Positions 44,190 to 54,431 are shown, counted from the stretch's first letter. The stretch is DNA of 64,000 nucleotides from Chitinophaga rhizosphaerae (GCF_003958645.1 NZ_RXLO01000007.1:1-64000); one strand, 5' to 3'. Translations and numbers: made by a program. The notes: generated from the letters alone by a model not told the origin.

Positions 44190-44756
44190 ATGGCTACCAC
44201 CGCAGATATCAGAACAGGATTAATCATTAAGCTGGATAACAGCTTATATTCTGTTGTAGAGTTTGGTCAGAATAAAACCGCCCGTGCAGCCGCCAAGGTA
44301 TGGGCCAAATTGAAGGGGGTTGACAATAGCCGTTCTATCGAGCACACCTGGAACTCCGGCGATACCATCTATCCGGTACGTGTGGAGAAAAAAGCATACC
44401 AGTTTCTGTACCAGGATGAAAGCGGGTACAATTTCATGGATAAAGAAACTTTTGAGCAGATCGTAGTGAATGAGCAGATGATCGACGCACCCCAGTTCCT
44501 GAAAGACGGAGACGAGGTGGCGATCGCCATTAACACGGAGACGGAGTTGCCCATGGCCGTGGAACTGCCCGACAAGATCGTCCTGAAAGTGACCTATTCC
44601 GAGCCCGGCATGAAGGGCGATACCGCTACCCGCACCCTGAAACCTGCCACCGTTGAAGGCGGCGCTACCATCATGGTTCCCCTGTTCGTGAACGAAGGCG
44701 AGCTGATCCGCATTAACACCAAAACCGGTGAATACATCGAGCGCGTAAAAGAATAG
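44190..44756 (+). CDS. efp: translation elongation factor P
   Basis: 188 residues with the three OB-like domains of EF-P, which rescues ribosomes stalled at polyproline. The body (GLIIKLDNSLYSVVEFGQ, SGDTIYPVRVEKKAYQFLYQD, LPDKIVLKVTYSEPGMKGDTA) fits well. The tip loop that in E. coli carries the modified Lys34 within PGKG reads instead GQNKTARAAAKVWAKLKG (about 26-43), so the PGKG motif is absent. Which residue, if any, is modified is open. It begins a likely efp-accB-accC operon. Confidence 0.92.
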   Translation: MATTADIRTGLIIKLDNSLYSVVEFGQNKTARAAAKVWAKLKGVDNSRSIEHTWNSGDTIYPVRVEKKAYQFLYQDESGYNFMDKETFEQIVVNEQMIDAPQFLKDGDEVAIAINTETELPMAVELPDKIVLKVTYSEPGMKGDTATRTLKPATVEGGATIMVPLFVNEGELIRINTKTGEYIERVKE

Positions 44757-44822
44757 CCATATACCATCACATATTCATCATTTTCGCGAACAGCAAAATT
44801 ACTAAAACCAAAAACTGTCTAC

Positions 44823-45308
44823 ATGGACTTTAAACAGATTCAGGAGCTGATTAAAATGATCAACAAATCAAACATCAGCGAACTGAGCATTGAGCAGGAC
44901 CAGTTTAAGATTACGATAAAGCAGAAAGAGCAAGAAGTACAGCAGATCGTTACCGTACCGGCCGTAACCGCGGTTCAACCGGTAGTAGCGGCTCCCCAGC
45001 CCGTAGCTGCCGCCGCTGCACCCGCCGCCGCCGCACCTGCCGCCCCCGCTGCAGCTCCCGCCGCCAGCAACCTCATCACCATCAAATCTCCCATGATCGG
45101 TACTTTCTACCGCAGCGCAGGACCGGGCAAACCGTCTTTCGTGAACGTGGGCGACGAAGTGGCACCCGGCAAAGTAGTTTGCATCATCGAAGCCATGAAA
45201 CTGTTCAATGAAATCGAAAGCGAAGTGAGCGGCAAGATCGTGAAAGTACTGGTGGAGGATGCTTCCCCGGTTGAGTACGACCAGCCGCTGTTCCTTGTAG
45301 AACCGTAA
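44823..45308 (+). CDS. accB: biotin carboxyl carrier protein of acetyl-CoA carboxylase
   Basis: 161 residues. The N-terminus ([26 protein letters not shown]) and a long Ala/Pro-rich flexible linker (about 50-82) lead to the biotinyl domain, where [11 protein letters not shown] (about 128-138) contains the Lys that is biotinylated. Usual members read EAMKMMNEIE or EAMKLMNEIE. BCCP carries carboxyl groups between the AccC and AccA/D subunits in fatty-acid synthesis. It lies 66 nt after efp. Confidence 0.95.
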   Translation: MDFKQIQELIKMINKSNISELSIEQDQFKITIKQKEQEVQQIVTVPAVTAVQPVVAAPQPVAAAAAPAAAAPAAPAAAPAASNLITIKSPMIGTFYRSAGPGKPSFVNVGDEVAPGKVVCIIEAMKLFNEIESEVSGKIVKVLVEDASPVEYDQPLFLVEP

Positions 45309-45326
45309 ATCATTCCATAACGGTTG

Positions 45327-45360
45327 AAGGTTGTAAGTTTGCTTGCAACCTTTTCCTTTT
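45327..45360 (+). terminator. terminator-like hairpin between accB and accC
   Basis: An 11-bp stem AAGGTTGTAAG / CTTGCAACCTT (one G-U pair) with a TTTG loop is followed by TTTTCCTTTT. Placed between two genes of one complex, it may attenuate accC relative to accB. Confidence 0.6.
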
Positions 45361-45389
45361 GCCGTTTTTTATAACACTATTTGCGTAAC

Positions 45390-46727
45390 ATGTTCAAAAA
45401 GATATTGATCGCCAACCGTGGCGAGATTGCCCTGCGCATCATCCGTACCTGTAAGGAAATGGGGATCAGGACAGTGGCAGTTTATTCAACGGCGGATAAA
45501 GACAGCCTTCATGTCCGTTTCGCCGACGAAGCCGTGTGTATCGGAAAGCCGCAAAGCAGCGATTCTTACCTGAATATCCCTCACCTGATGGCTGCTGCCG
45601 AGATCACCAACGCAGACGCCATCCATCCCGGTTACGGATTCCTCGCCGAAAACGCCCGCTTCGCAGAGATCTGCGGCGAACATGGCATCAAGTTCATCGG
45701 GCCTACACCGGAAATGATCCGCAGAATGGGCGACAAGATGACCGCCAAGGAAACCATGATCGCAGCAGGTGTTCCGGTAATCCCCGGTTCCGAAGGCCTC
45801 CTCGAAAGCGTGGAAGAAGCCCAGAAACTGGCCAGGGAAATGGGCCTCCCCGTCATCCTCAAAGCCACCGCAGGCGGTGGTGGTAAAGGTATGCGCGTGG
45901 TTTGGGACGAAAATGAAGTGGAGAACGCCTACAACATGGCTAAAAACGAAGCCCGCGCCGCTTTCAGTAACGATGGCATCTACATGGAGAAATTCGTGGA
46001 AGAGCCCCGTCACATCGAAATCCAGGTAGCCGGCGACCAATACGGCAAAGTATGCCACCTCTCCGAGCGCGACTGCTCCATCCAGCGCCGCCACCAGAAA
46101 CTGGTGGAAGAGTCTCCCTCGCCCTTCATGACGCCCGAACTCCGTGAGAAAATGGGTGAAGCCGCCATCAAAGCCGCATCCGCCATCAATTACGAAAGCG
46201 TAGGCACCATCGAGTTCCTGGTAGACAAGCACCGTAATTTCTACTTCATGGAAATGAATACCCGTATCCAGGTGGAGCACGGCGTAACCGAAGAAGTGAT
46301 CAATTTCGACCTTATCAAGGAACAAATCAAGATCGCTGCCGGTATCCCCATTTCCGGGAAGAACTATACGCCGCAGATGCACGCCATCGAGTGCCGCATC
46401 AACGCGGAAGATCCGCATAACGATTTCCGCCCTTCGCCGGGCAAGATCACCGTCCTCCACACACCCGGAGGCCACGGCGTGCGCGTGGATTCCCATATCT
46501 ACGCCGGTTATGTGATCCCTCCGTACTACGATTCCATGGTGGCCAAGGTGATCGCCGTGGCGCAAACCCGCGAAGAAGCCATCAACACCATGGAACGCGC
46601 CCTGTCCGAATTCGTGATCGAAGGTGTGAAAACAACCATCCCCTTCCATCAGCAACTCATGCAGGACGAGAACTTCCGTAAAGGCAACTTTACCACCAAG
46701 TTCACCGAAACCTTCAAGCTGCAATAG
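45390..46727 (+). CDS. accC: acetyl-CoA carboxylase biotin carboxylase subunit
   Basis: 445 residues from the ATG at 45390 ([21 protein letters not shown]). It is an ATP-grasp enzyme carboxylating the biotin of AccB. Visible: [17 protein letters not shown], the Gly-rich ATP loop [12 protein letters not shown] (about 161-172), [19 protein letters not shown] (as [14 protein letters not shown]), [17 protein letters not shown] (metal Glu and Asn). Where most BCs read VEHPVTE this one reads VEHGVTE. It ends before a strong terminator. Confidence 0.96.
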   Translation: MFKKILIANRGEIALRIIRTCKEMGIRTVAVYSTADKDSLHVRFADEAVCIGKPQSSDSYLNIPHLMAAAEITNADAIHPGYGFLAENARFAEICGEHGIKFIGPTPEMIRRMGDKMTAKETMIAAGVPVIPGSEGLLESVEEAQKLAREMGLPVILKATAGGGGKGMRVVWDENEVENAYNMAKNEARAAFSNDGIYMEKFVEEPRHIEIQVAGDQYGKVCHLSERDCSIQRRHQKLVEESPSPFMTPELREKMGEAAIKAASAINYESVGTIEFLVDKHRNFYFMEMNTRIQVEHGVTEEVINFDLIKEQIKIAAGIPISGKNYTPQMHAIECRINAEDPHNDFRPSPGKITVLHTPGGHGVRVDSHIYAGYVIPPYYDSMVAKVIAVAQTREEAINTMERALSEFVIEGVKTTIPFHQQLMQDENFRKGNFTTKFTETFKLQ

Positions 46728-46747
46728 TTTTACTTGTAAATATTGCC

Positions 46748-46781
46748 CAGGGCCGCTCTTCCGGAGCGGCCCTGCTTTTTT
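46748..46781 (+). terminator. accC terminator
   Basis: An 11-bp perfect stem CAGGGCCGCTC / GAGCGGCCCTG with a 5-nt loop followed by CTTTTTT. Confidence 0.9.
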
Positions 46782-47325
46782 ACCCGAATACCTATGATCT
46801 TTATATTCGAATCCGGCCTCATCTGGCCATGGATGATCCATCTAATTCTTTACATCCGCCGGATTTACCGTAAAGAACCTTTCCCCTTCCATCAGCGTAA
46901 AAGTAAAAGCGGACCGCAAAAGCAGTCCGCCAGGATTATTTGTAATGACAGTTTGATTAACACGCAACACTATCGTTGCCAGTGAAATTGCTGGGCCCGC
47001 CGGAGAACCGGCGGCCGCCATAACTCGTTCGATCGGTAATGGAACGAATGTACTCCATCAAGCAACGCCCGTTCCGGAAATGGGACGAACCTCCGCGAAT
47101 CCGTTACGAACCGCTTATGTAAACCGCTCCACGTACACGACCTTTGCGCCGGGTGTTGCGTCTCCATGATGTTCGGACAAATGCAGCGTAACCCCGTCCC
47201 GCCCGGTAAATGTAAGCCTAAAAACAACAAGGCCATCCTTGCGGACGGCCAGTTGCATTAAACCTTAAAACGTTCTCAGCATAAATGATTGACACAAAAC
47301 TTTCGTCCTGAACCGTGGACGGAGT
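46782..47325. other. 544-nt gap with hairpins and no convincing gene
   Basis: Contains a minus-strand terminator-like hairpin (46900-46930) and a perfect CCGCCGG/CCGGCGG palindrome with AGAA loop (46997-47014). Frames of 80-88 codons exist on both strands but have no domain, start context or promoter, and I do not call them. Confidence 0.45.
46900..46930 (-). terminator. minus-strand terminator-like hairpin
   Basis: On the minus strand GCGGACTGC / GCGGTCCGC (one G-U pair) with a TTTT loop is followed by TTTTACTTTT. It lies about 400 nt beyond the stop of the repeat-containing secreted gene and may end that transcript or an untranslated RNA. Confidence 0.5.
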
Positions 47326-48030
47326 TTATAATTTTTCGGCTGCGGGCGTGGCAGCTTTTTTCTGCATCATGCCTTTCTTGCGCATACCGGATTTGTGTTG
47401 CATTCTTTCTTTCGCACGCCATTCTTTGTATTGGGTGAATTTTTCGTCGCCGAGGGCGAGTTTCACTTTTTCGAGGCGTTCGTTGTGGAGGGATTTGATT
47501 TTACCCTTGCGTTCGGATTTGTCGGCGTCTTTAAGGGCCATGGCTTTGTCCATGTATTCCTTGTTGATGGCTTTCAGATCGGCGCTTTGTTTTTCGCTGA
47601 GACCCAGCGCTTTTACGGCTTCCTGGGTACGATCGTGATGGCGGCGGGCCATTTTGCCTTCTTTCCCGAACTTACCGTCTTTCCCGGATTTGCCATGATG
47701 GCGGCCTTTACGGTCGGCAAGGAGCTGTTGGTTTTCCTCCCATTTGGCGAACTGGTCTTTGTCGAGTACGGTTTTGATCTGGTCCTGGCGCGTGGAGCGC
47801 AGGGCATCGGATTTGGATTTGCGGTCTTCCTTGCTGAGGGATTCGTTGCTGCGCAGCTCCTTCAATCCGTCCATATACGATTTGTTGATATCACGGATTT
47901 TTGCGGACTGCTGTTCGGTGAGTTTCAGGTCTGCTTTGGCGGCAGGCTTATCCTGGGCATTGGCCAGGGAAACGCTTCCGGTCAGCAGCACCATCCATAC
48001 AATTTGTTTCATCATGGCGATTAATTTCAT
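47326..48030 (-). CDS. secreted Spy-like or DUF4890-like repeat protein
   Basis: 234 residues with a signal peptide ending ANAQD (about residue 27). Two homologous segments follow: LKLTEQQSAKIRDINKSYMDGLKEL (as LTEQQSAKIRDINKSYMDG) and LGLSEKQSADLKAINKEYMDKAM (as LSEKQSADLKAINKEYMDK), each followed by a charged helix with D-x-F-x-x-Y/W. A basic Gly/Lys/His linker (DRKGRHHGKSGKDGKFG) joins them. The helical LTEKQ pattern resembles Spy/CpxP periplasmic chaperones. The start may instead be at 48015 or 48012. Function unknown. Confidence 0.75.
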   Translation of the reverse strand: MKLIAMMKQIVWMVLLTGSVSLANAQDKPAAKADLKLTEQQSAKIRDINKSYMDGLKELRSNESLSKEDRKSKSDALRSTRQDQIKTVLDKDQFAKWEENQQLLADRKGRHHGKSGKDGKFGKEGKMARRHHDRTQEAVKALGLSEKQSADLKAINKEYMDKAMALKDADKSERKGKIKSLHNERLEKVKLALGDEKFTQYKEWRAKERMQHKSGMRKKGMMQKKAATPAAEKL

Positions 48031-48069
48031 ACATAGACCGCCATGTGTTCCCGAAGTTTAACCCCGGGC

Positions 48070-49608
48070 TCATAAAAGTTTGTTAATGGCTTCGCGGAGG
48101 GATTTAGGGTCCCGGGGCCAGGGCGCCTGTTTGGTCACGAGGTTGCCTTCCTTATCGATGAGCAGGTAACTGGGATAGCCGCCGTTAAGATATTGTCTTT
48201 CAAATACTTGTTGCATCATGTCGGGCATGCGGTAGTGTACAACGGTTGGCCCGGTGATCTTGTGCTGGCGGATGGCGTTTTTCCAGGCGGCTTCGGGGGA
48301 GTGGTTGGCCAGGTAAAGGAATACCACGTCTTTCCCGGCATATTCCTTTTTGATATCGGGCATGAGTTCCATCATCTTCCGGCAGGGTGGGCACCAGGTA
48401 CCCCAAATATCGAGATAGATCACTTTGCCTTTGTACGGGGCTGTCACATGCCTGAAAATTTCTGCTGCCGTTTGCATGACGGGGAATTCGGTGACGAAGC
48501 GCGTATCGGCCACCAGTGCATCGTTCGCGTCTAGTGCTTTGAGAGAATCATTTTGCCGGCTGAGCCGCGTCATCAGGAAAGTATCGGTCACGTTTTTGCG
48601 CAATGCACGGAGCATGGAATCGCTGTAAACGAAGCCCTGGCTGAATTTGCTGGAGGTTTCCCAGGTGTCTGTCAATATTTTTTCGATGGGATGGCGGTAA
48701 CGCGCTTCGTAAATGGAGTCGGCATTCAGCTTGAGCGCCCTGGCTTTGGATTCGCTGTGGTCGCGGATATTGTCGATCACGATCAGGTAATCGTCAGACA
48801 AATAGCCGGTGCCGAAACGCTGGCTGGCAATGGTATCGATCGTCTCGAAAAAGGTATCGTCGATTTGGTATTTGTCTTTGCCCGGCATCATGAAATACTG
48901 CTGGGTGAGGCGCGAGCCGATATCGTACCGGATGCGGGCTTCAATGAATTGACGGGTACGCGCTTCGAGCTTATGTTGTTTGTCGTAGTTTTCGAAATGC
49001 TGCATCTTGACACGGAACAATCCGACCATGGTATCCGAATATTGCTGCATGGTCTTAAACTGCCTGCCCCAGTTGAAATCCCAGTATTCGGGCAGCTTCA
49101 GCGATTGGGAGACTTCCAGGTACCGGTGGATCTCGTTGTGGAGCCGTGCGTTTATGCCCTCGTATCTTATGGTGGCCTTGTTGGCCCGGGCGGCTTTGCC
49201 TGCTGCATCTTCCGGCTTTTTTTCCGGGAAGGATCCCGCATCCGCATACAAATAGATGGTTTCACCCGGCACGCCTACGTTCCCCAGGTTCGCGCGGCCC
49301 CAATCCAACAGGATGGAGCTTTCCGCGGGCAAGGGAAACGTTATCCTGAATTTCCCGGAAGCGTCGATCGGCGTGGAGTAGGTGACCTGGTTCCGCGTCA
49401 CCCAATTCGTATAAATGATCGTGAATGGGGCCCCGCCGCTGAAATTTTTGTATTCTCCGATGATGGTAACGGAATCTTCGCGGAACCGGAGCGGCCCGAA
49501 TGGAGGCGCTTCTTGGCGTGATTTGATCTGGAGCCTGTTGTCTGTTTGCTGGGAGAGGAGCGGCAACGACAAGCAAAGGAGGAGCAGGAGCTGGAGGGAT
49601 CTTATCAT
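48070..49608 (-). CDS. TlpA-family thiol-disulphide protein with large N-terminal region
   Basis: 512 residues. A signal peptide (MIRSLQLLLLLCLSLPLLSQ) and about 350 residues of unassigned, mostly strand-then-helix N-terminal region precede a C-terminal TlpA/redoxin domain with WGTWCPPCRKM (Cys406, Cys409) and GGYPSYLLIDKEGN. Many Bacteroidota carry such proteins in the periplasm, often for cytochrome or surface-protein oxidoreduction. It sits downstream of glnN on the same strand, after that gene's terminator, so no link is implied. Confidence 0.87.
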   Translation of the reverse strand: MIRSLQLLLLLCLSLPLLSQQTDNRLQIKSRQEAPPFGPLRFREDSVTIIGEYKNFSGGAPFTIIYTNWVTRNQVTYSTPIDASGKFRITFPLPAESSILLDWGRANLGNVGVPGETIYLYADAGSFPEKKPEDAAGKAARANKATIRYEGINARLHNEIHRYLEVSQSLKLPEYWDFNWGRQFKTMQQYSDTMVGLFRVKMQHFENYDKQHKLEARTRQFIEARIRYDIGSRLTQQYFMMPGKDKYQIDDTFFETIDTIASQRFGTGYLSDDYLIVIDNIRDHSESKARALKLNADSIYEARYRHPIEKILTDTWETSSKFSQGFVYSDSMLRALRKNVTDTFLMTRLSRQNDSLKALDANDALVADTRFVTEFPVMQTAAEIFRHVTAPYKGKVIYLDIWGTWCPPCRKMMELMPDIKKEYAGKDVVFLYLANHSPEAAWKNAIRQHKITGPTVVHYRMPDMMQQVFERQYLNGGYPSYLLIDKEGNLVTKQAPWPRDPKSLREAINKLL

Positions 49609-49670
49609 ACGGGTTTCACGAAATTTAACCCAATATAAGCAATTCTACGAATGGTTCGTAGCAGCCTGAT

Positions 49671-49702
49671 AAAAAAGATAAACCCCCGGTGAATACCGGG
49701 GG
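49671..49702 (-). terminator. glnN terminator
   Basis: On the minus strand CCCCCGGT / ACCGGGGG with a 4-nt loop is followed by TTTATCTTTTTT. Confidence 0.85.
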
Positions 49703-49732
49703 CCATCATACACCAAAACAATCTTACGGTTT

Positions 49733-51928
49733 TTATCGCAAGAAAAGCAGCTCTCTGTATTTGGGAAGACCCCAAATTTTGTCATCCACCAGGAACTCCA
49801 GTTTGTCGGAGTGGTAACGGATGGTGTCGAAGAACGGTTCTTTGATCTTCTCGCAGTAGTCGATCGCTTTCTGACGGCTGTCTTCGAGCTTGTTGGCTAC
49901 TTTGCGTGCTTCGATCATGGCCTGCACGTTTTCGCTGATGACATTGATGTGTTCAGATATCTTGGTCGCGATCTGGCGTTGCGCTTTGGAAGCGTCGTCG
50001 CCGAAACCTGCGTCTTTCAGTCCTTTGATGTTGTTCAGCAGCGTGTTCTGATAGTTTACGGCTGCGGGGAGGATGTGGTTGGTGGCGAGGTCACCGATCA
50101 CGCGGGCTTCGATCTGAACTTTCTTCACGTAATCTTCCAGGAGGATTTCATGACGTGCGTGCAGTTCTTTCTCGTTGTAAACGCCCATTTCGGTGAAGAG
50201 TTTGGTCGCTTTCGGCGTCACGAATGCATCGAGGGCTTTCGGCGTGGTTTTCACGTTGGGGAGGCCACGTTTTTCCGCTTCTTTCGCCCATTCTTCGCTA
50301 TAACCGTCGCCTTCGAAGAGGATCTTCTCGGAATCAACGATGTATTTGCGGAGGGTTTGCATGATGGCGATTTCTTTCTTCTCGCCTTTTTCGATCAGCG
50401 CGTCTACTTCCTTCTTGAATTCGGTCAGCGTTTTCGCCATGATGGTGTTGAGAACGGTCATAGCGGAAGCGCAGTTGGCGGTAGAACCTACGGCGCGGAA
50501 CTCGAATTTGTTACCGGTGAACGCGAACGGAGAGGTACGGTTACGGTCGGTATTGTCGAGCATCAGCTCGGGGATGTGACGGTGAAGGTCCAGTTTCAGG
50601 ATGGCTTCGTCCTGCTCGTCGAACTTGTTGTTCACACGGGATTTAACTTCCTGGAGAACATCGAAGAGGTATTTACCGGTGAAAACGGAGATGATGGCCG
50701 GGGGAGCTTCGTTGGCGCCCAGGCGGAAGTCGTTGCTCGGAGTAGCGATGGAAGCGCGGAGCAGATCGGCGTAGTCGTGTACCGCTTTGATGGTGTTCAC
50801 GAAGAACGTGAGGAACATCAGGTTGGTTTTCGGCGTTTTGCCGGGAGCCAGCAGGTTCACACCGGTGTCTGTAGCGAGCGACCAGTTGTTGTGTTTGCCG
50901 GAGCCGTTGATGCCTGCGAAGGGTTTTTCGTGGAAGAGCACTTTCAGTTTATGGCGTTTGGCCACTTTGCTCATCACGTCCATCAGCAGGGAGTTATGGT
51001 CTACTGCGATGTTCACTTCTTCGAAGATGGGAGCGCACTCGAACTGTGCGGGTGCCACTTCGTTGTGACGGGTGCGCAGGGGGATGCCCAGTTTGTAGGA
51101 TTCTTCTTCGAAATCGCGCATGTAAGCGTATACACGCTCGGGGATGGCGCCGAAGTAGTGATCTTCCAGCTGCTGGCCTTTAGCGGGCGCGTGGCCTACT
51201 ACGGTGCGGCCGGTGAGCAGCAGGTCGGGACGGGCGTTGGCCAGACCTTCGTCGATCATGAAATATTCCTGTTCCCAGCCGAGGGTGGCGGTAACTTTGG
51301 TAACGTTTTTGTCGAAGTAGTTGCACACGTCTACCGCAGCTTTATCGAGGGTAGAGAGGGCTTTCAGCAGGGGCGCTTTGTAATCCAGCGATTCGCCGGT
51401 GTAAGCTACGAAGATGGTGGGGATGCAGAGGGTCTTGCCGGTGCCTTGCTCGATGATGAAGGCGGGGGAAGAGGGGTCCCAAGCGGTGTAGCCACGGGCT
51501 TCGAAGGTGGCGCGGATGCCGCCGTTGGGGAAGCTGGAGGCGTCGGGCTCCTGTTGAACGAGGGCGTCTCCGTCGAAAGTTTCGATGGAAGAACCATCGC
51601 CTTTAATAGTAAAGAAGGAGTCGTGTTTTTCGGCGGTAGTGCCGGTCAGCGGCTGGAACCAGTGCGTATAGTGGGTTACGCCTTTCTTCATAGCCCAGGA
51701 TTTCAGGCCGGAAGCGATCTGCTCGGCCATTTTGCGTTCGATCTTATTGCCGCCCTTGATGGAATTCATCAGGCTTTTATAAGCCTCGTCGCTGAGGTGT
51801 TCGCGCATGGCTTTACCTGTGAACACGTTGCTGCCGAACACGTCGGTAATTTTGCCATTCAGCTCAGGCTTTACTTTGAAGTCAACGCCGGTCAGATTCT
51901 CCAGCGCTTGAAAGCGTAACGATTGCAT
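49733..51928 (-). CDS. glnN: glutamine synthetase type III
   Basis: 731 residues, the large GSIII form common in Bacteroidota and unrelated in length to GSI (about 470). It makes glutamine from glutamate, ammonia and ATP. Recognisable: MQSLRFQALENLTGVDFKV start (ATG complement at 51926-51928), EQEYFMIDEGLANARPDLLLTGR (as QEYFMIDEGLANARPD), GINGSGKHNNWSLATDTG (as GSGKHNNWSLATDTG), LGANEAPPAIISVFTGKYL (as GANEAPPAIISVFTGK), and FEFRAVGSTANCASAMTVLN (as FRAVGSTANCASAMT). It is divergent from purL. Confidence 0.95.
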   Translation of the reverse strand: MQSLRFQALENLTGVDFKVKPELNGKITDVFGSNVFTGKAMREHLSDEAYKSLMNSIKGGNKIERKMAEQIASGLKSWAMKKGVTHYTHWFQPLTGTTAEKHDSFFTIKGDGSSIETFDGDALVQQEPDASSFPNGGIRATFEARGYTAWDPSSPAFIIEQGTGKTLCIPTIFVAYTGESLDYKAPLLKALSTLDKAAVDVCNYFDKNVTKVTATLGWEQEYFMIDEGLANARPDLLLTGRTVVGHAPAKGQQLEDHYFGAIPERVYAYMRDFEEESYKLGIPLRTRHNEVAPAQFECAPIFEEVNIAVDHNSLLMDVMSKVAKRHKLKVLFHEKPFAGINGSGKHNNWSLATDTGVNLLAPGKTPKTNLMFLTFFVNTIKAVHDYADLLRASIATPSNDFRLGANEAPPAIISVFTGKYLFDVLQEVKSRVNNKFDEQDEAILKLDLHRHIPELMLDNTDRNRTSPFAFTGNKFEFRAVGSTANCASAMTVLNTIMAKTLTEFKKEVDALIEKGEKKEIAIMQTLRKYIVDSEKILFEGDGYSEEWAKEAEKRGLPNVKTTPKALDAFVTPKATKLFTEMGVYNEKELHARHEILLEDYVKKVQIEARVIGDLATNHILPAAVNYQNTLLNNIKGLKDAGFGDDASKAQRQIATKISEHINVISENVQAMIEARKVANKLEDSRQKAIDYCEKIKEPFFDTIRYHSDKLEFLVDDKIWGLPKYRELLFLR

Positions 51929-52126
51929 GATGTGAAAAATTTTATACAAAAAAACACCAGTTTGGTTTAAAATGCAAGCAAATCGACAGAATGTTACCAA
52001 AAAATTGCATTTCGCCGGAAAAAACAGGTGTTTTTTAAAATTCGGCCAAATATTCGAAGGCGGGAACCCTCGAAACTGATATATTAAAAAAATTATAATT
52101 CGTATATGGGGCTTTCGTGTTCCGTC

Positions 52127-52157
52127 TTGTCAATTGATAGAAATCTATGTAGTTTTG
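52127..52157 (+). promoter_or_regulatory. purL promoter
   Basis: TTG (52127-52129), a 20-nt spacer and TAGTTTTG (52150-52157) match the Bacteroidota promoter. The purL ATG is 29 nt downstream. Confidence 0.75.
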
Positions 52158-52185
52158 CATCTTCTTTTATAAACCTTCTCAATTC

Positions 52186-54408
52186 ATGCAAACGACCACA
52201 GTTGAAACCGCCGAACAGTTAGGACTGACAGCAGACGAATTTGAACGCATAAAATCCATCCTGGGCCGTACCCCCAACTTCACCGAACTGAGCATGTACT
52301 CGGTGATGTGGAGCGAGCACTGCAGCTATAAGAACTCCATCGTATGGCTGAAAAGTCTGCCCCGGGAAGGCGGTAGGCTGCTCGTGAAAGCTGGTGAGGA
52401 AAACGCCGGCCTGGTAGATATCGGCGACGGCTGGGCCTGCGTATTCAAAATTGAATCGCACAACCACCCCTCGGCCCTCGAGCCCTTCCAGGGCGCAGCC
52501 ACCGGGGTAGGAGGTATCCACCGCGATATTTTCACCATGGGCGCCCGCCCCATCGCGGCCCTCAACTCCCTGCGCTTCGGCAATATCAACGATAAAAAGA
52601 ACCAGCACCTCCTCAAAGGCGTGGTACACGGCATCGGCCATTACGGCAACTGCTTCGGTGTACCCACCGTAGGCGGTGAAGTATATTTCGAAGACTGCTA
52701 CGGCACCAACCCCCTCGTGAACGCCATGAGCGTGGGCGTACTGAAAGTAGGCACCATGGTTTCCGCCACCTCCCACGGCGCCGGCAACCCCGTATTCATC
52801 GTAGGCTCCGCCACCGGTAAAGACGGCATCGGCGGCGCTTCCTTCGCTTCCGCAGACATCACCGAAGAATCCGCCAAAGATCTCCCGGCCGTTCAGGTAG
52901 GAGACCCCTTCCAGGAAAAGAAACTCCTCGAAGCATGCCTCGAACTCGTGCCCACCGGCGCACTCGTGGGTATGCAGGACATGGGCGCCGCAGGCATCAC
53001 CTGCTCCACCGCCGAAATGTCTGCCAAAGGCGAACATGGCATGATCATCCACCTCGACAAGGTGCCCACCCGCCAGGCTAATATGAAAGGTTGGGAAATG
53101 CTCCTGTCCGAATCCCAGGAACGCATGCTCATCGTGGTACACAAAGGCCGCGAGAAAGAAGTCCTCGACATCTTCGAGAAATGGGACCTCCACTGCGTTC
53201 AGATCGGCGAAGTGACCAAAGAGCCCATCCTCCGTTTCTATATGAACGGCGAACTCGAAGCCGAAGTGCCCGCAGAAAGCCTCGTGCTCGGCGGCGGCGC
53301 TCCCCAGTACCACCGCGCTTACGTGGAGCCCAAATACTTTGAGAAAGTAAAACAGTTCGACATCCAGAATATCCCCGACATCGCCGATGCGAAGAAAGTA
53401 GCCGAGAAAATCGCGCAGCTGCCCAACATAGCGTCCAAACGTTGGGTATATACGCAGTACGACAGCATGGTTGGTACCGCCAACGCCAGCACCAACGCCC
53501 CTTCAGACGCGTCTATCGTAATCGTGAAAGGTTCGAAGAAAGCGCTCGCCGTTACCACCGACTGTAACTCCCGGTACGTACACGCCGATCCCCACACCGG
53601 CGGCCAGATCGCAGTGGCGGAAGCTGCCCGCAACATCGTTTGCTCCGGCGGCGAACCCGTAGCCATCACCAACTGCCTCAATTTCGGTAATCCCTACGAT
53701 CCGGAAGTATACTACCAGTTCGTACACGCCATCCAGGGCATGGGCGAAGCCTGCCGCAAGTTCAACACCCCCGTAACCGGCGGTAACGTAAGCTTCTATA
53801 ACCAAAGCCCCGACGGCCCTGTGTATCCCACGCCCACCATCGGTATGCTCGGCGTGCTCGACTCCATGGACCAGCGCATTACCCTCGATTTCAAAAACAA
53901 CGGCGACCTCATCTACCTCGTAGGCCGCAGCTACAACGATATCAGCAGCTCCGAATACCTCCACAAGCTCATCGGCGTGGAATTCAGCCCCGCTCCGCAC
54001 TTTAACCTGGAAGAAGAACACCGCCTCCAGCAAACCATCACCAAGCTCAACGCCGCCGGCCTGATCCGGTCCGCGCACGACGTGAGCGAAGGCGGCCTCT
54101 TCATCACCCTCCTGGAAAGCGCCATGGCAGGTAATTCCGGCTTCGACGTTCACACCAACAAAAAATTCCGCAAAGACGCCTTCCTCTTCGGCGAAGCGCA
54201 ATCCCGCGTGGTAGTGACCGTGAACCCGGCCGACAAGGAGAAATTCGAATCGCTGCTTCACGGCCTGGTAGACGCCTCCGCCACTTCCGTTCGCTTCGAA
54301 CTGCTCGGTACCGTTAAGGGCGACAGCATGATCATCGATGGCGAAAACTGGGGTAATACCGCCGATTGGAAAGTGAAATACGATATGGCCCTCGAAAGCC
54401 ACCTGTAA
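52186..54408 (+). CDS. purL: phosphoribosylformylglycinamidine synthase subunit PurL (small type)
   Basis: 740 residues, the compact PurL that works with separate PurQ and PurS. It catalyses the ATP-dependent step that turns FGAR into FGAM in purine synthesis. Motifs: [39 protein letters not shown] (as [17 protein letters not shown]), [25 protein letters not shown], and the second half [10 protein letters not shown] and [12 protein letters not shown]. purQ and purS are not in the window. Confidence 0.95.
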   Translation: MQTTTVETAEQLGLTADEFERIKSILGRTPNFTELSMYSVMWSEHCSYKNSIVWLKSLPREGGRLLVKAGEENAGLVDIGDGWACVFKIESHNHPSALEPFQGAATGVGGIHRDIFTMGARPIAALNSLRFGNINDKKNQHLLKGVVHGIGHYGNCFGVPTVGGEVYFEDCYGTNPLVNAMSVGVLKVGTMVSATSHGAGNPVFIVGSATGKDGIGGASFASADITEESAKDLPAVQVGDPFQEKKLLEACLELVPTGALVGMQDMGAAGITCSTAEMSAKGEHGMIIHLDKVPTRQANMKGWEMLLSESQERMLIVVHKGREKEVLDIFEKWDLHCVQIGEVTKEPILRFYMNGELEAEVPAESLVLGGGAPQYHRAYVEPKYFEKVKQFDIQNIPDIADAKKVAEKIAQLPNIASKRWVYTQYDSMVGTANASTNAPSDASIVIVKGSKKALAVTTDCNSRYVHADPHTGGQIAVAEAARNIVCSGGEPVAITNCLNFGNPYDPEVYYQFVHAIQGMGEACRKFNTPVTGGNVSFYNQSPDGPVYPTPTIGMLGVLDSMDQRITLDFKNNGDLIYLVGRSYNDISSSEYLHKLIGVEFSPAPHFNLEEEHRLQQTITKLNAAGLIRSAHDVSEGGLFITLLESAMAGNSGFDVHTNKKFRKDAFLFGEAQSRVVVTVNPADKEKFESLLHGLVDASATSVRFELLGTVKGDSMIIDGENWGNTADWKVKYDMALESHL

Positions 54409-54431
54409 TTCATCAAGTCATTTTTGATAGG

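Noticed and set aside
46970-47236. 88-codon minus-strand frame in the gap after accC
   Set aside because: No domain, promoter or start context; crosses a palindrome.
49811-51919. 702-codon open frame antisense to glnN
   Set aside because: Shadow frame; composition rich in Phe/Val/Gly and no family motif, while glnN on the opposite strand is certain.
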